From assembly GCA_034437795.1 (NCBI GenBank), contig DAOTTI010000032.1:1-29455 (forward strand): a stretch of 29,455 bases of DNA, read 5' to 3'. The position numbers and the translations under genes are program-made. The notes beneath the pieces were generated by a model that saw nothing but the letters and a program-made list of their open reading frames with translations, made no database searches and had not been told where the DNA came from. Each line of letters starts with the position of its first letter. Positions within the stretch are counted from its first letter, which is position 1. Below are positions 1-7,675 of this stretch, in pieces. This DNA comes from DAOTTI01 sp034437795. Lineage in GTDB: Bacteria; Chloroflexota; UBA11872; UBA12225.

Positions 1-1
1 G

Positions 2-460
2 GCTACCGGCTACTTCCTGGTCTCGCGGGAGGCCTTCCGGATCTTCAAGCGGCAGGGAACAGGCGGCAGCGTCGTCTTTGTCGCGTCCAAGAACGCCCTG
101 GTGGCGGGCAAGGACAATACCGCCTACAGCGCCGCCAAGGCGGCGGAGCTACACCTGGCCCGCTGCCTGGCGGAGTAGGGCGGCCCGCATGGCGTGCGGG
201 TGAATACCGTCTGCCCCGACGCCGTGCTGCAGGGCTCGGGGATCTGGACGGCGGGGTGGCGGGAGGAGCGGGCGCGCACCTATGGCATCCGGCCGGAGGA
301 GCTGGAGGAGTTCTATCGCCGGCGCACGACGCTCAAGGTCAACGTCTTCCCGCAGGACGTGGCCGAGGCCGTCTTCTTCTTCGCCTCCGACCGCGCGGCC
401 AAGACCACAGGCGGGGTGTTGACGGTGGACGGCGGCGTGGCCGCGGCCTACGTCCGCTAG
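2..460 (+). pseudogene. C-terminal part of bifunctional rhamnulose-1-phosphate aldolase/short-chain dehydrogenase, interrupted by in-frame TAG
   Basis: The window opens inside a short-chain dehydrogenase domain. The frame starting at base 2 reads the active-site stretch TAYSAAKAAELHLARCLAE, with the YxxxK of the Rossmann dehydrogenases, and after the stop continues in the same frame with GGPHGVRVNTVCPDAVLQ and the late motifs KTTGGVLTVDGG. This resembles the dehydrogenase half of the bifunctional rhamnulose-1-phosphate aldolase/lactaldehyde dehydrogenase family (B. subtilis YuxG type), which cleaves rhamnulose-1-phosphate and oxidises the lactaldehyde. The aldolase half would lie upstream. 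At 176-178 a TAG replaces what in relatives is normally a second Glu (GAG to TAG, one base). The frame is otherwise intact and the sequence well conserved, so a recent mutation, a sequencing error or readthrough are all possible. A GTG at 194 could start a short product, but that would lack the catalytic Tyr/Lys. Confidence 0.8.
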
Positions 461-763
461 CCTGGAATATTCGCGGCCAGCGACGAGTTTCCCTCTCCCT
501 TGGTCGTCCCGCCTCCGGCCGGAATCCTGCGCGAGGCTGAGGGCTCCTTTCGGACCGTTCGCTCTCCTTGTGGTCGTCCCACCTCCAGCGGGCTCCCTGT
601 CGTCGTCCCACCTCCAGCGGAAACCCTTGGCGAGGGGAGCAACTCGCTACTCGCTACTCCCGCCTTCAGCGGAAAGCGCGGGCCAGGGTGAGGGCACCGC
701 TCGTGAATAAGCCAGGTTAGCGGACACGCAGGGACACGGGGGCGGTGCGTCGCGTGGATCTCT
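461..763. repeat. Intergenic region with three GTCGTCCC(A/G)CCTCC repeats and two copies of the dispersed element
   Basis: No gene is evident here. Three near-identical direct repeats of core GTCGTCCCACCTCCAGCG start at 503, 573 and 602 (the first has G for A and CGGC for AGCG), two of them preceded by a CTCTCC(C)TTG lead-in. At 458-476 the upstream gene's TAG stop runs into TAGCCTGGAATATTCGCGG, and at 680-720 the minus strand carries a longer copy of the same element (AACCTGGCTTATTCACGAGC followed by CCTCACCCTGGCCC). Between them, 639-660 holds a short CTCGCTACTCGCTACTCC repeat. Transcription from the solute-binding protein gene (minus) converges on this gap. Confidence 0.6.
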
Positions 764-2080
764 TTACGGCTCTTTGGCCAGCAGCGCATTGACCGGCCCT
801 TCGACCTTGTCCAGAAGCTGGCGCGGGGTCATCTCGCCGTTGAACATGCGCGTCACTTCTGGCTCGACCAGGGCTTCGATCTCGCTCCAGACCACGGCCT
901 TCGGTCGCACGTGTGTGATCCTGGGCAGCACCTGATAAAAGACCTTCATCCGCTCAGGATCGGCGGCGACTGCCCGCGGATCGGCAATCACGCCCTTGTG
1001 GGTCGACACGGCCGCCAGCGCCTCCACGTACTGCAGGATGTTCTCCTTGGAATTGAGCCACTGGAGGAGCGTCCAGGCGGGGTCCTTACGTGTGCCGGGC
1101 TTCGCCACACCCCAGGACCAGCCGCCGAGCTGGTGCGCGGGGAAGCTGAGCTGCGTTGGGAGGGGGGCCACGCCGTAGTCGAGCGTCGGTGCGCGCTGCT
1201 TGATCGTGCCGACGTTTCCGTTAGTGAGCACCTGCATCGCCACGGTGCCCTGCTGGAAATCGGGTCCGGGCCTGGTGGTCGCCGAACGGTCGGTGTTGTA
1301 CAGGTCATAATGGAGCTGGAGGGCTGCCAAGGCAGGCGGCTCGCCCAGTGTGAGCCTGTACGGTCTGCGCAGATTGCCGTATTCGTCCTCGTTGATGACC
1401 CGGCCGCCGTTGTTGTAGACGAAGTTCTCTACGTAGAGCAGGCGGTTATTCCCAATGAAGCCGGCTACCGCCAGATTACCCGCGCTATCGCTCTTGGCCG
1501 TCCGGCGGGCGTAGTCACGGAACTCAGCGAAGTTCCTGGGCGGCTTACTCGGGTCCAGCCCTGCCTGGGCAAACAGGGTGCGGTTGTAGTATAGCCCATG
1601 GACCACCGTCTCATACGGATAGACGTACGAGACGCCCTTGTACGTCCCATAGCGCTGGCCGCCGTCGGTAAAGTTCGCTTTCAGGTCCCGACTGATCCGG
1701 TCCGGCATCGGGTCCAACAGTCCTTTGTTGGCGAACTCCGGCAGCCATGGGCCATCGCTGATGAACAGGTCAGGGCCGGTGCCACCGGCGAAGGCGGCGA
1801 TCAGTCCCTGGCGCATCTCCTGCAGGCCGGCGGGGAACGCAACCAACTCTATGGTCACGTGGGGCGCTACCTGGCGGTACGCGGCCATGTACTTTTCCAG
1901 CACGGACAGTTCCGCCGCGCTGGAGCGCCGCCCGAAGACCAGCTTGACGGGGGCGGCCTGCGCTGGGGCGCCCACCGGGCCGAGCCGGCATGCCGCGAGC
2001 AGGGGCGTCGTCACCGCAGCCAGGCCAGCGACGCCGGCGCCATCTGCCAGAACCTTTCGCCGTGAGCACCGTCGTTCCAT
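764..2080 (-). CDS. Extracellular solute-binding lipoprotein, ABC sugar transporter type (family 1)
   Basis: The 438-residue product begins with a twin-arginine-like n-region (SRRKVLADGAG) and a hydrophobic stretch ending in a lipobox LAAC, with the lipidated Cys at residue 31. It is therefore probably exported and anchored outside the membrane. The body has the pattern of maltose/glycerol-3-phosphate-type binding proteins: KLVFGRRSS near the start, GTGPDLFISDGPWLPEFANKG, YNRTLFAQAGLDPSKPP, and a Trp-rich GGWSWGVAKPGTRKDPAWTLLQWL segment late in the protein. Its likely role is to deliver a sugar or sugar derivative to an ABC importer. The ATG at 2080 follows GGGAGG at a suitable distance. No permease or ATPase gene lies beside it. 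The neighbouring cupin and galactonate dehydratase suggest a carbohydrate or sugar-acid ligand, which is an inference. Confidence 0.88.
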   Translation of the reverse strand: MERRCSRRKVLADGAGVAGLAAVTTPLLAACRLGPVGAPAQAAPVKLVFGRRSSAAELSVLEKYMAAYRQVAPHVTIELVAFPAGLQEMRQGLIAAFAGGTGPDLFISDGPWLPEFANKGLLDPMPDRISRDLKANFTDGGQRYGTYKGVSYVYPYETVVHGLYYNRTLFAQAGLDPSKPPRNFAEFRDYARRTAKSDSAGNLAVAGFIGNNRLLYVENFVYNNGGRVINEDEYGNLRRPYRLTLGEPPALAALQLHYDLYNTDRSATTRPGPDFQQGTVAMQVLTNGNVGTIKQRAPTLDYGVAPLPTQLSFPAHQLGGWSWGVAKPGTRKDPAWTLLQWLNSKENILQYVEALAAVSTHKGVIADPRAVAADPERMKVFYQVLPRITHVRPKAVVWSEIEALVEPEVTRMFNGEMTPRQLLDKVEGPVNALLAKEP

Positions 2081-2110
2081 CTCCGAACCTCCCTCACGCC
2101 GTTGCCGGCG

Positions 2111-2581
2111 TCAGTCCAGCCACTCGTCCCCGGCCGTAAAGGGCGGTACGGCCACGTTCAGGATGCGCAGCAGCCGGTCGGGCGCGGCCGGGAAAGCCCG
2201 ATGGCGCTGCCCCGGCTCGATCACGGCCACCGTACCAGGTTCCAGCGCGACCACGCGCCCGTCAATCTCCAGAAACCCACTTCCTTCCAGGCATACGTAG
2301 ATCTCGGTAAAGGTGCGGTGGTAGTGCCGGTGGGAATCGGCGCGAATGTCGACGAAGTGCATGCTGGCCGGCGCGCCGTCCGCGCCGCTCACCACGCGGT
2401 AGGCCGTGCCGCAGGGACAGGGCACCGGCGGCGTATCTGCCAGCCGCCGGATGATGGGGGCATCCCTCGGGGCCGGAGAGCCGGTTTGGCCGGCTGCCTT
2501 CGGCCCCGTGCCTGTCTTGCCGTCCCCACTCGCCGGCAGGGCTGCGCTGGCTTTGCTTGTCGATAGATCCGTCGTGTCCAC
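2111..2581 (-). CDS. Small cupin-domain protein
   Basis: A single cupin barrel fills the second half of this protein. Motif 1 is HRHYHRTFTEIYVCLEGSG, giving candidate metal ligands His86, His88 and Glu93. Motif 2 is PGTVAVIEPGQRHRA, giving His127 (numbering from the start chosen here). The first 45 residues are low-complexity and Gly/Ala/Thr-rich. I chose the GTG at 2581 because GGGAGAAGAGG lies just upstream. A TTG at 2614 would add 11 residues with a weaker site. The gene is 30 bases upstream of the solute-binding protein on the same strand, so the two are probably co-transcribed. Such cupins act as isomerases, dioxygenases or sugar-binding proteins, and the substrate cannot be told from sequence. 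Confidence 0.75.
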   Translation of the reverse strand: MDTTDLSTSKASAALPASGDGKTGTGPKAAGQTGSPAPRDAPIIRRLADTPPVPCPCGTAYRVVSGADGAPASMHFVDIRADSHRHYHRTFTEIYVCLEGSGFLEIDGRVVALEPGTVAVIEPGQRHRAFPAAPDRLLRILNVAVPPFTAGDEWLD

Positions 2582-2677
2582 GCCTCTTCTCCCGTCTGCG
2601 GCGCCACCAACCAAGCGGGAGCCGCGCGTTCATGGTACGCCACGCGCACGGAGCGTGCAGCGGGGGCGCTGAACGCG

Positions 2678-2683
2678 TATAGT
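2678..2683 (+). promoter_or_regulatory. Candidate -10 element for a leaderless transcript of the galactonate dehydratase gene
   Basis: TATAGT lies eight bases before the ATG at 2692. That places a transcription start at or next to the A of the start codon. No Shine-Dalgarno sequence is present between them, unlike most genes here, which supports leaderless translation. No convincing -35 is visible, so this remains a weak prediction. Confidence 0.4.
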
Positions 2684-2691
2684 CTGGCGCT

Positions 2692-3891
2692 ATGCAAGAC
2701 CCCCTCACCAAACCACTGGTCACGCCGTCGGAGATCGACGGGCGGTTCACGCGCCGGCAGGACCGGATCAAGAAGATCGAGACCTTTCTGGTGAAGCCCC
2801 GCTGGCTGTTCCTCAAGCTGTACACCGAAGAGGGCATTGTTGGCCTGGGCGAGCCGATCCTGGAAGGGCGCGCGCTGACCTGCCAGACGGCGGTCCAGGA
2901 GCTGGAGCCGTGGCTCATTGGCGAGGACCCTACGCGCGTGGCGCACCTCTGGCAGGCGATGTACAGGCACGCCTTCTACCGCGGGGGCGAGATCCTCACC
3001 AGCGCGCTGTCGGGAGTGGAGCAGGCCCTGTGGGACTGCTACGGCAAGCTGGTGGGTCTGCCAGTGTATAAGCTGCTCGGGGGGCCGACGCGCGACAGGA
3101 TCCGTGTCTACGGCACGGCCGGCGGGCGTGACCCTGAGAGCGCGGCCAGGAGCGTCCGCGAGGCGGTGGCGCTCGGCTTCAATGCCATCAAGACGGGCGT
3201 GGGGGCCGAGCGCCGTGGCCGGCTGATCGAGACGCCCGGCTGGACGGAGCGGGCGGTCGAGATCTTTGCCGCCATGCGCCAGGCCGCGGGACCGGAGGTG
3301 GACCTGGCGATCGACTTCCATGGCGCCGTCGCGCCCCAGACGGCCAAGCGTCTAGTAAAGGCGCTGGAGCCGTATCACCCCTTCTTTATCGAAGAGCCGG
3401 TGCAGTGCCAGAACGTGGACGTGCTGGCCGACATCACGCACTCCACGTCCGTGCCGATCGCCACCGGCGAGCGCCTGTTCACCAAGTGGGGCTTTCGCGA
3501 GGTTCTGGAGAAGCGGGCCGCATCCATCCTCCAGCCGGACCTCTCACACGCCGGTGGGATCATGGAGTGCCGCCTGATCGCCGGCATGGCTGAGGCCTAC
3601 TACGCCGGCATCGCGCCGCATTGCCCGCTGGGGCCCATCGCCTTCGCCGCCTGCCTCCAGCTCGATGCCGCCATCCCCAACTTCCTTTGCCAGGAAGGCG
3701 GCCGCCACTGCACGCCTGCAATGGACGGCTATCTCAAGGTCCCCTTCCGCCACGAGAACGGCTACGTGCCCCTTCCGACCGGCCCCGGCCTGGGGATCGA
3801 GCTGGATGAAGAGGCCCTGGCCGACAAAATTGGCCATGACTGGCGGAACCCGAAGGCGTGGTCGGAGGACGGGGCCGCCATCGACTGGTAG
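2692..3891 (+). CDS. dgoD: D-galactonate dehydratase family enzyme (enolase superfamily)
   Basis: This 399-residue enolase-superfamily enzyme probably dehydrates D-galactonate to 2-keto-3-deoxygalactonate in the cytoplasm. All active-site residues I recall for E. coli DgoD (Asp183, His185, Glu209, Glu235, Asp258, His285, Glu310) occur here at a constant offset of +25. They are Asp208 and His210 (IDFHGAV), Glu234 (FIEEPV), Glu260 (ATGER), Asp283 (QPDLSHAGG), His310 (APHCPLGPIA) and Glu335 (LCQEGGRH). The N-terminal capping domain (residues about 25-140) is followed by the barrel, and the extra 25 residues are an N-terminal extension. The gene is divergent from the cupin and solute-binding protein, so the three may form a sugar-acid use module. 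Relatives acting on other acid sugars share this scaffold, so the exact substrate is not proven. Confidence 0.88.
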   Translation: MQDPLTKPLVTPSEIDGRFTRRQDRIKKIETFLVKPRWLFLKLYTEEGIVGLGEPILEGRALTCQTAVQELEPWLIGEDPTRVAHLWQAMYRHAFYRGGEILTSALSGVEQALWDCYGKLVGLPVYKLLGGPTRDRIRVYGTAGGRDPESAARSVREAVALGFNAIKTGVGAERRGRLIETPGWTERAVEIFAAMRQAAGPEVDLAIDFHGAVAPQTAKRLVKALEPYHPFFIEEPVQCQNVDVLADITHSTSVPIATGERLFTKWGFREVLEKRAASILQPDLSHAGGIMECRLIAGMAEAYYAGIAPHCPLGPIAFAACLQLDAAIPNFLCQEGGRHCTPAMDGYLKVPFRHENGYVPLPTGPGLGIELDEEALADKIGHDWRNPKAWSEDGAAIDW

Positions 3892-4095
3892 GTCGCTGGT
3901 CGTCATTACCGCTCCCTGTCTACAGCCAAGCCTGGGTCACGCCCGTGGCGCAGGCGATGACCGCCGCTGCGACGGGGCCGGCAAAGGGGAAGCACCTCGA
4001 CGACGTCGAGGACGCCGGTAGTGAGCGCCACCGGCAGGGCGTACCGCGGCGCCGAGGGAGAGGCAGGTGGTCACGCTTCGGGCCACGGCGGCGCC

Positions 4096-4833
4096 TCACC
4101 CGTTCGGTGGCACCGACGCGGGGCGCTGCCCATCCTGGGGCGCAGGGCCGCCGGCTCCCTCAGCCGGCGCTGCCGCGGCCCCTGTTGCCCCAGTGGCCGG
4201 TGCGCGCCCTGGGGCTGGCGCCAGGGCCAGGCGCAGGGCGCGCATCTCGGCGGCCAGCTCGTCCAGGCGCGCCATCATCGCCGCCTCCCGCACGGCCTGG
4301 GGGCTCGGCTCGCGCGGGACAACGGTGATCGTGCCGCTGGTCTCCAGGACGGCGGTAGCTACCTGGTCGATGGAGTTGAGACCCTGCCGGTGGACGGCGG
4401 CGAGCAGCTCCTGCGGTGTGATCAGCTCGCGCCGCAGGGCCTCTTCCAGGACCCGCCCGTCCTGGACCAGCACCACCGGCTGGCCCTCAAGCGCGGCGTC
4501 GATGCGCGGGTGGCGGTAGAGGAAGCGCACGACGGCGTAGTTGGTCGCCAGGAGCACGGTCGCACCCGCCAGGCCGCCCAAGAGGGAATTGTCGTTGCCG
4601 ATGATGGCGTTCTGGACGGTGTTGGACAGCGTGAGGAGGACAACGAGGTCGAAGACGTTGAGCTGGGCCAGCTCGCGCCGCCCCGCCAGCCGCAGGCCAA
4701 TGAGCAGGAAGGCGTACACCACGACCGGCCGCATCAGCTTGGCGGCCCACGATTCGCCGGGGATGCCCAGTTCTTGCGCTAATGGCACGACCCCCGGCCA
4801 GATGGCCTGCCACGCCGCAGAAAGCGCGTCCAT
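4096..4833 (-). CDS. DUF421 domain membrane protein (YetF type)
   Basis: The 245-residue product has three predicted membrane segments near residues 32-52, 58-78 and 83-104, then a soluble domain. The stretch GRRELAQLNVFDLVVLLTLS followed by NTVQNAIIG is typical of the DUF421 (YetF/YdfS) family. After it come the conserved small-domain features PVVLVQDGRVLEEALRRELI and LNSIDQVATAVLETSGTITV. Family members are poorly characterised envelope proteins, some linked to sporulation or stress. The tail from about residue 205 is Ala/Pro/Gly-rich and probably disordered. The ATG at 4833 has AGGAGGAC in front of it. The stop falls in a low-complexity area shared with a 200-base gap that otherwise shows nothing. 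Confidence 0.85.
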   Translation of the reverse strand: MDALSAAWQAIWPGVVPLAQELGIPGESWAAKLMRPVVVYAFLLIGLRLAGRRELAQLNVFDLVVLLTLSNTVQNAIIGNDNSLLGGLAGATVLLATNYAVVRFLYRHPRIDAALEGQPVVLVQDGRVLEEALRRELITPQELLAAVHRQGLNSIDQVATAVLETSGTITVVPREPSPQAVREAAMMARLDELAAEMRALRLALAPAPGRAPATGATGAAAAPAEGAGGPAPQDGQRPASVPPNG

Positions 4834-4866
4834 CTCAGTCCTCCTCGCAGCCGGTGGCCGCGGCGC

Positions 4867-5400
4867 TCAGTCTCCCAGCAGAGGATAGAGCCGCCCGGCG
4901 AGCGCCATTAGCGGGCCCGTGACCGCCAGGAGCACGCCGAGGTCGACGCTCAGGCCGCAGGCGCTCGCGCCCTGCGCCAGTATGGCGGCCCGCACGGCGT
5001 CCTCCTCGTGGGTCAGCGGGTTGGCGTGGGAGACCGCCTGCAACCAGCGTGGCATCTGTGGGACGGGGTAGATGGCGTTGCGGGCGACGATCAGGGGCAT
5101 CGTCAGCACCCGGCCAATGCCCATGAACCGCTCGCGCGTTTTTGACCAGGCAGGCGATCACGAGCGAGACGGTGGCGAACAGCGCCGCGCCCAGGGGCAC
5201 CTCCAGCGCCACGGTGCCCATCGACCACGGGCTCCAGGCGACACGCACGTCGAGCAGCAGCGCCAGGAGGTAGATGATCAGCGCCTGCGGCACAGCACGC
5301 ACCCCGGCGGCGATCGCCTTCCCCAGCGCCAGCGCCGGACGGGGCGTCGAGCTGACGACGAACTACCGGAGAAACAGCAGTTCGGTTGAAAGGATAAGAC
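4867..5400 (-). pseudogene. Decayed ABC-2 type (DrrB-like) transporter permease
   Basis: Two adjoining frames carry the C-terminal half of an ABC-2 permease, the membrane part of daunorubicin-resistance-type exporters. The upstream frame reads PRPALALGKAIAAGVRAVPQ, then an LIIYLLALLL segment and LGAALFATVSLVIACLVK. The downstream frame reads RERFMGIGRVLTMPLIVARN then PRWLQAVSHANPLTHEEDAV. The shift sits at a run of five T on the + strand (5139-5143). Removing one base restores LVKTRERFMGIG, which is how I remember intact relatives reading. A further in-frame TAG (5363-5365) precedes FVVSSTPRP, and the N-terminal half of the gene and any start are not recognisable upstream. With three separate lesions this is a true pseudogene rather than a single sequencing error. 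No partner ATPase is present. Confidence 0.78.
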
Positions 5401-5841
5401 GGGTGGGGCCACCCTGGAGGTTGCTCAGACCAAGCCACAGGCGGCCCGACCCGCGCGGTGAGTGTACCGCCATTCCGGACGCCGGTGGCGGGCGCGCTGC
5501 CCCCGTTCCAGACGGGCCCGGTGCTGCCAAGGCACCTGGCGCCGCTGCCGCGGTTGCTGGCGTACGCGCAGCGGTCGCCGACGGCGGTTTCACCAGCAAT
5601 GCGTCGGTCGCCGCTCTGGTGGCCACGGGAGTGCCGTGCATCCTGGGCTGCGCCCTCTTACGGCCGATGCGCGCCCCCAGGCGGGCGCGCTCCCCACAGC
5701 AGCACCGCCACCTGTGGTCGGGGCCGTGCGCTTGGGGGCCTGCCGGAGTACTCCATCCAGGTCGTCGGTCGGCCGATCACGCTGGCGCGGCCACGCCGCC
5801 AGCGTCGCTGAGCGCGCGCCACCGAGCCGGCCGGTCCGAGC
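5401..5841. other. Intergenic region without recognised gene
   Basis: About 440 bases between the decayed permease and the CapA-like gene. Open frames exist on both strands, but none gives a protein with recognisable motifs, and all are Arg/Pro/Ala-rich as expected of non-coding frames at this GC content. The part next to 5400 may contain eroded N-terminal permease sequence. Confidence 0.4.
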
Positions 5842-6831
5842 CTACAGGTCGAGGGAGAGCAGGCCATCGCGTTCGGCCAGCCGCGTGCCGAAGCGGGCGC
5901 AGCGGTCGCGCATCCAGGCGCGCAGCCAGGCTGCCTCACGGTCGGCCGCGCGGTTCACCTGAAAGTGGTCGATCTGCACGGGGTAGAGCACCACGCGCCG
6001 GATCCGCCCGGCTTCCACGTCCACGCGGAAGAGAAAGGAAACGTCGTTCCGCTCCACCGGATCGACAGCGTAATCGTCGATGAAGTCGCCGGTGGAGTAC
6101 AGAATTGGCCGGCCGCGGTAGACCTCAATGCCCCGCGTGCAGTGGTTGGAGTGGCCCCAGTAGAGGTCGGCCCCGAGATCGATAAGCTGGCGCGCCAGGG
6201 CCTGCATGTCAGCGGACGGCTCGCCCCAGTTCGGGCCGACGTGCGCCGAGATGATAAGCAGGTCGACCTGCGGCCGCACCGCCGCCAGCGCCTGGGAGAT
6301 GCGCCCGAGATACGGCTCCTTCAGCCCGCCCAGGTCATAATCGACGAAGTTGACGCCGGGGCGATCCGGCCCCGCCTCCCAGCCAGGCTCGTTATCGGTC
6401 ATGCTCAGAATGCCGACCCGCACGCCGCCGGCCTCCAGCACTGCCGGCCGGAGCGCCTCGTCCAGGGTACGCCCGGCGCCGGCCCAGGCGATGCCTTGCT
6501 GAGAGAGGAGGTCAAGCATCTCCAGCAACGCGTCCGGCCCGTAGTCCAGCACGTGATTGTTGGCCAGGGCGACGAAGTCGACGTTGATGGCCTTGAGCGC
6601 TTCCAGCGCCCGCGGTCGGGCGCAAAAGGTGAACGTCTTGGGGACGCGGCGCGTCTCGTCACACAGGCTCGAGATCACGCATTCCAGGTTGATCAGGCGC
6701 AGGTCATGCTGGGCGAACAGCTGGGGCGTGTCCCCCCAGACGTAGGCCGGCTGGATCGACGGGTCGGCCCAGATGAAGCGGTCGACCAGGCGGCCAAGCA
6801 TCACGTCGCCCGTTATCGCCAGGCTAACCAT
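5842..6831 (-). CDS. CapA family protein (poly-gamma-glutamate/capsule-type metallophosphatase fold)
   Basis: The 329-residue protein shows the CapA series of motifs: GDVMLGR at 8-14, NLEC at 48-51, ANNHVLDYG at 90-98, SMTDNEPGW near 143-151, SAHVGPNWG at 195-203, GHSNHCTRGIE at 226-236 and YSTGDFIDDY at 245-254. The Asp, Asn and His residues in these motifs are the expected metal and phosphate ligands of the calcineurin-like fold. In Bacillus, CapA takes part in poly-gamma-glutamate export. Most distant members, including this kind, have no proven role and may be phosphodiesterases acting on cell-envelope or small-molecule substrates. There is no signal peptide, so a cytoplasmic location is likely. 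The start has no clear ribosome site, and none of the other pgs genes is nearby. Confidence 0.83.
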   Translation of the reverse strand: MVSLAITGDVMLGRLVDRFIWADPSIQPAYVWGDTPQLFAQHDLRLINLECVISSLCDETRRVPKTFTFCARPRALEALKAINVDFVALANNHVLDYGPDALLEMLDLLSQQGIAWAGAGRTLDEALRPAVLEAGGVRVGILSMTDNEPGWEAGPDRPGVNFVDYDLGGLKEPYLGRISQALAAVRPQVDLLIISAHVGPNWGEPSADMQALARQLIDLGADLYWGHSNHCTRGIEVYRGRPILYSTGDFIDDYAVDPVERNDVSFLFRVDVEAGRIRRVVLYPVQIDHFQVNRAADREAAWLRAWMRDRCARFGTRLAERDGLLSLDL

Positions 6832-7265
6832 CGGTCACTGACCAGAGCGCTGTGGACACGTGCGCCACAGGCACGTCGAGACCGGCCCGATCGGGCCGTC
6901 GCCCGTGTCTGCGCGGCGCCACTGCTCATCTGGAACTGGCACTACTGGATCAATCGGGTAGCTACTCAACGGGACGAGGAAAGAATAGCGAGTAGCGAGT
7001 GGCGAGGGCGGACCACGGTCACGGCGGGCCACGGTGGCGGCGGACGACGGCGGCCGACCACCGCCGAGGGCATGGCACAGGGATTGCCGGACGCATTCCC
7101 GCGTAGCAGTCCCGCTGCTGGACAGCGCCCAAGCTCTCTAGCCACAGTCCTTCGTGGATAGTCCAGATTGGGCCAGATTGGAGAAGGGTGGAGGATCGAC
7201 GAAGGACTTCCCTGCAGGCGCACAGGGCGGGACGAGCATTGGGCAGGACGAAGAGGAGCGTTGCG
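6832..7265. other. Intergenic region with a 16-bp perfect palindrome and a short tandem repeat
   Basis: This gap lies between two divergent genes, so it should hold promoters for both. It contains the perfect palindrome CGGCCCGATCGGGCCG at 6883-6898, a plausible dimeric-regulator site 52 bases before the CapA start. A TAGCGAGTAGCGAGTGGCGAG stretch near 6988-7008 is related to the CGCTACTCGCTACT repeat at 639-660 (opposite strand). No gene was recognised. Confidence 0.45.
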
Positions 7266-7562
7266 ATGTACGCGCAGGTCAGTGTGTGGCCGCTCAATGA
7301 AGCCGGCGACTCGCCGGCCAACGCCACGGCCCGCCAGGTGGCGGAGCGCCTGAGCGCTCAGCCCGGCTTCCAAAGCTATCTGCTGATCCGGACAGGCGAG
7401 AGCGAGGTGGTGGCGGTAACGATCTTCGACTCGGAGCCGCAGCTTGAGGCGGCTCTGGCGAAGCTATCCGACGTGATGGAACGGCGCATCCGGCCGCTCT
7501 CGGCCGGCGAGCCGATGCGCTGGCGAGGCGACGTGCTCTTCAACACTACCGCTGATGGCTGA
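7266..7562 (+). CDS. Small hypothetical protein, possible ferredoxin-like (dimeric alpha/beta barrel) fold
   Basis: The 98-residue product starts MYAQVSVWPLNEAGD, followed by a predicted helix (ATARQVAERLSAQPG), then FQSYLLIRTGESEVVAVTIF and a second helix (EPQLEAALAKLSDVMERRI). This beta-alpha-beta-beta-alpha order is what antibiotic-biosynthesis-monooxygenase-like dimeric barrels show, but no family motif proves it. The ATG at 7266 is preceded by AGGAG at a good distance, and the codon use looks genuine. Directly after the stop is a repetitive GGAGACGC-rich stretch. The function is unknown. Confidence 0.6.
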   Translation: MYAQVSVWPLNEAGDSPANATARQVAERLSAQPGFQSYLLIRTGESEVVAVTIFDSEPQLEAALAKLSDVMERRIRPLSAGEPMRWRGDVLFNTTADG

Positions 7563-7675
7563 TCACACGCGGAGACGCAAGGACGCGAGGGACACGGAGT
7601 GGCGGAGACGCGAAGACGGCGGAAGGTCCTGAGGCCGCCGCTCCACGTCTCCGTCGGGATCCAGCCGCAGCCGGC
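7563..7675. repeat. Purine-rich low-complexity repeat between convergent genes
   Basis: From 7566 to about 7622 the sequence repeats GGAGACGC, AAGGACGCGAGGGACACGGAG and similar near-copies. The related GGACACGCAGGGACACGGGG lies at 721-740. No stem-loop terminator is obvious. Confidence 0.5.

Noticed and set aside
5458..5811. Plus-strand frame of 117 codons between the permease remnant and CapA-like gene
   Set aside because: Arg/Pro/Ser-rich, no motif, no ribosome site, several overlapping frames of equal length.
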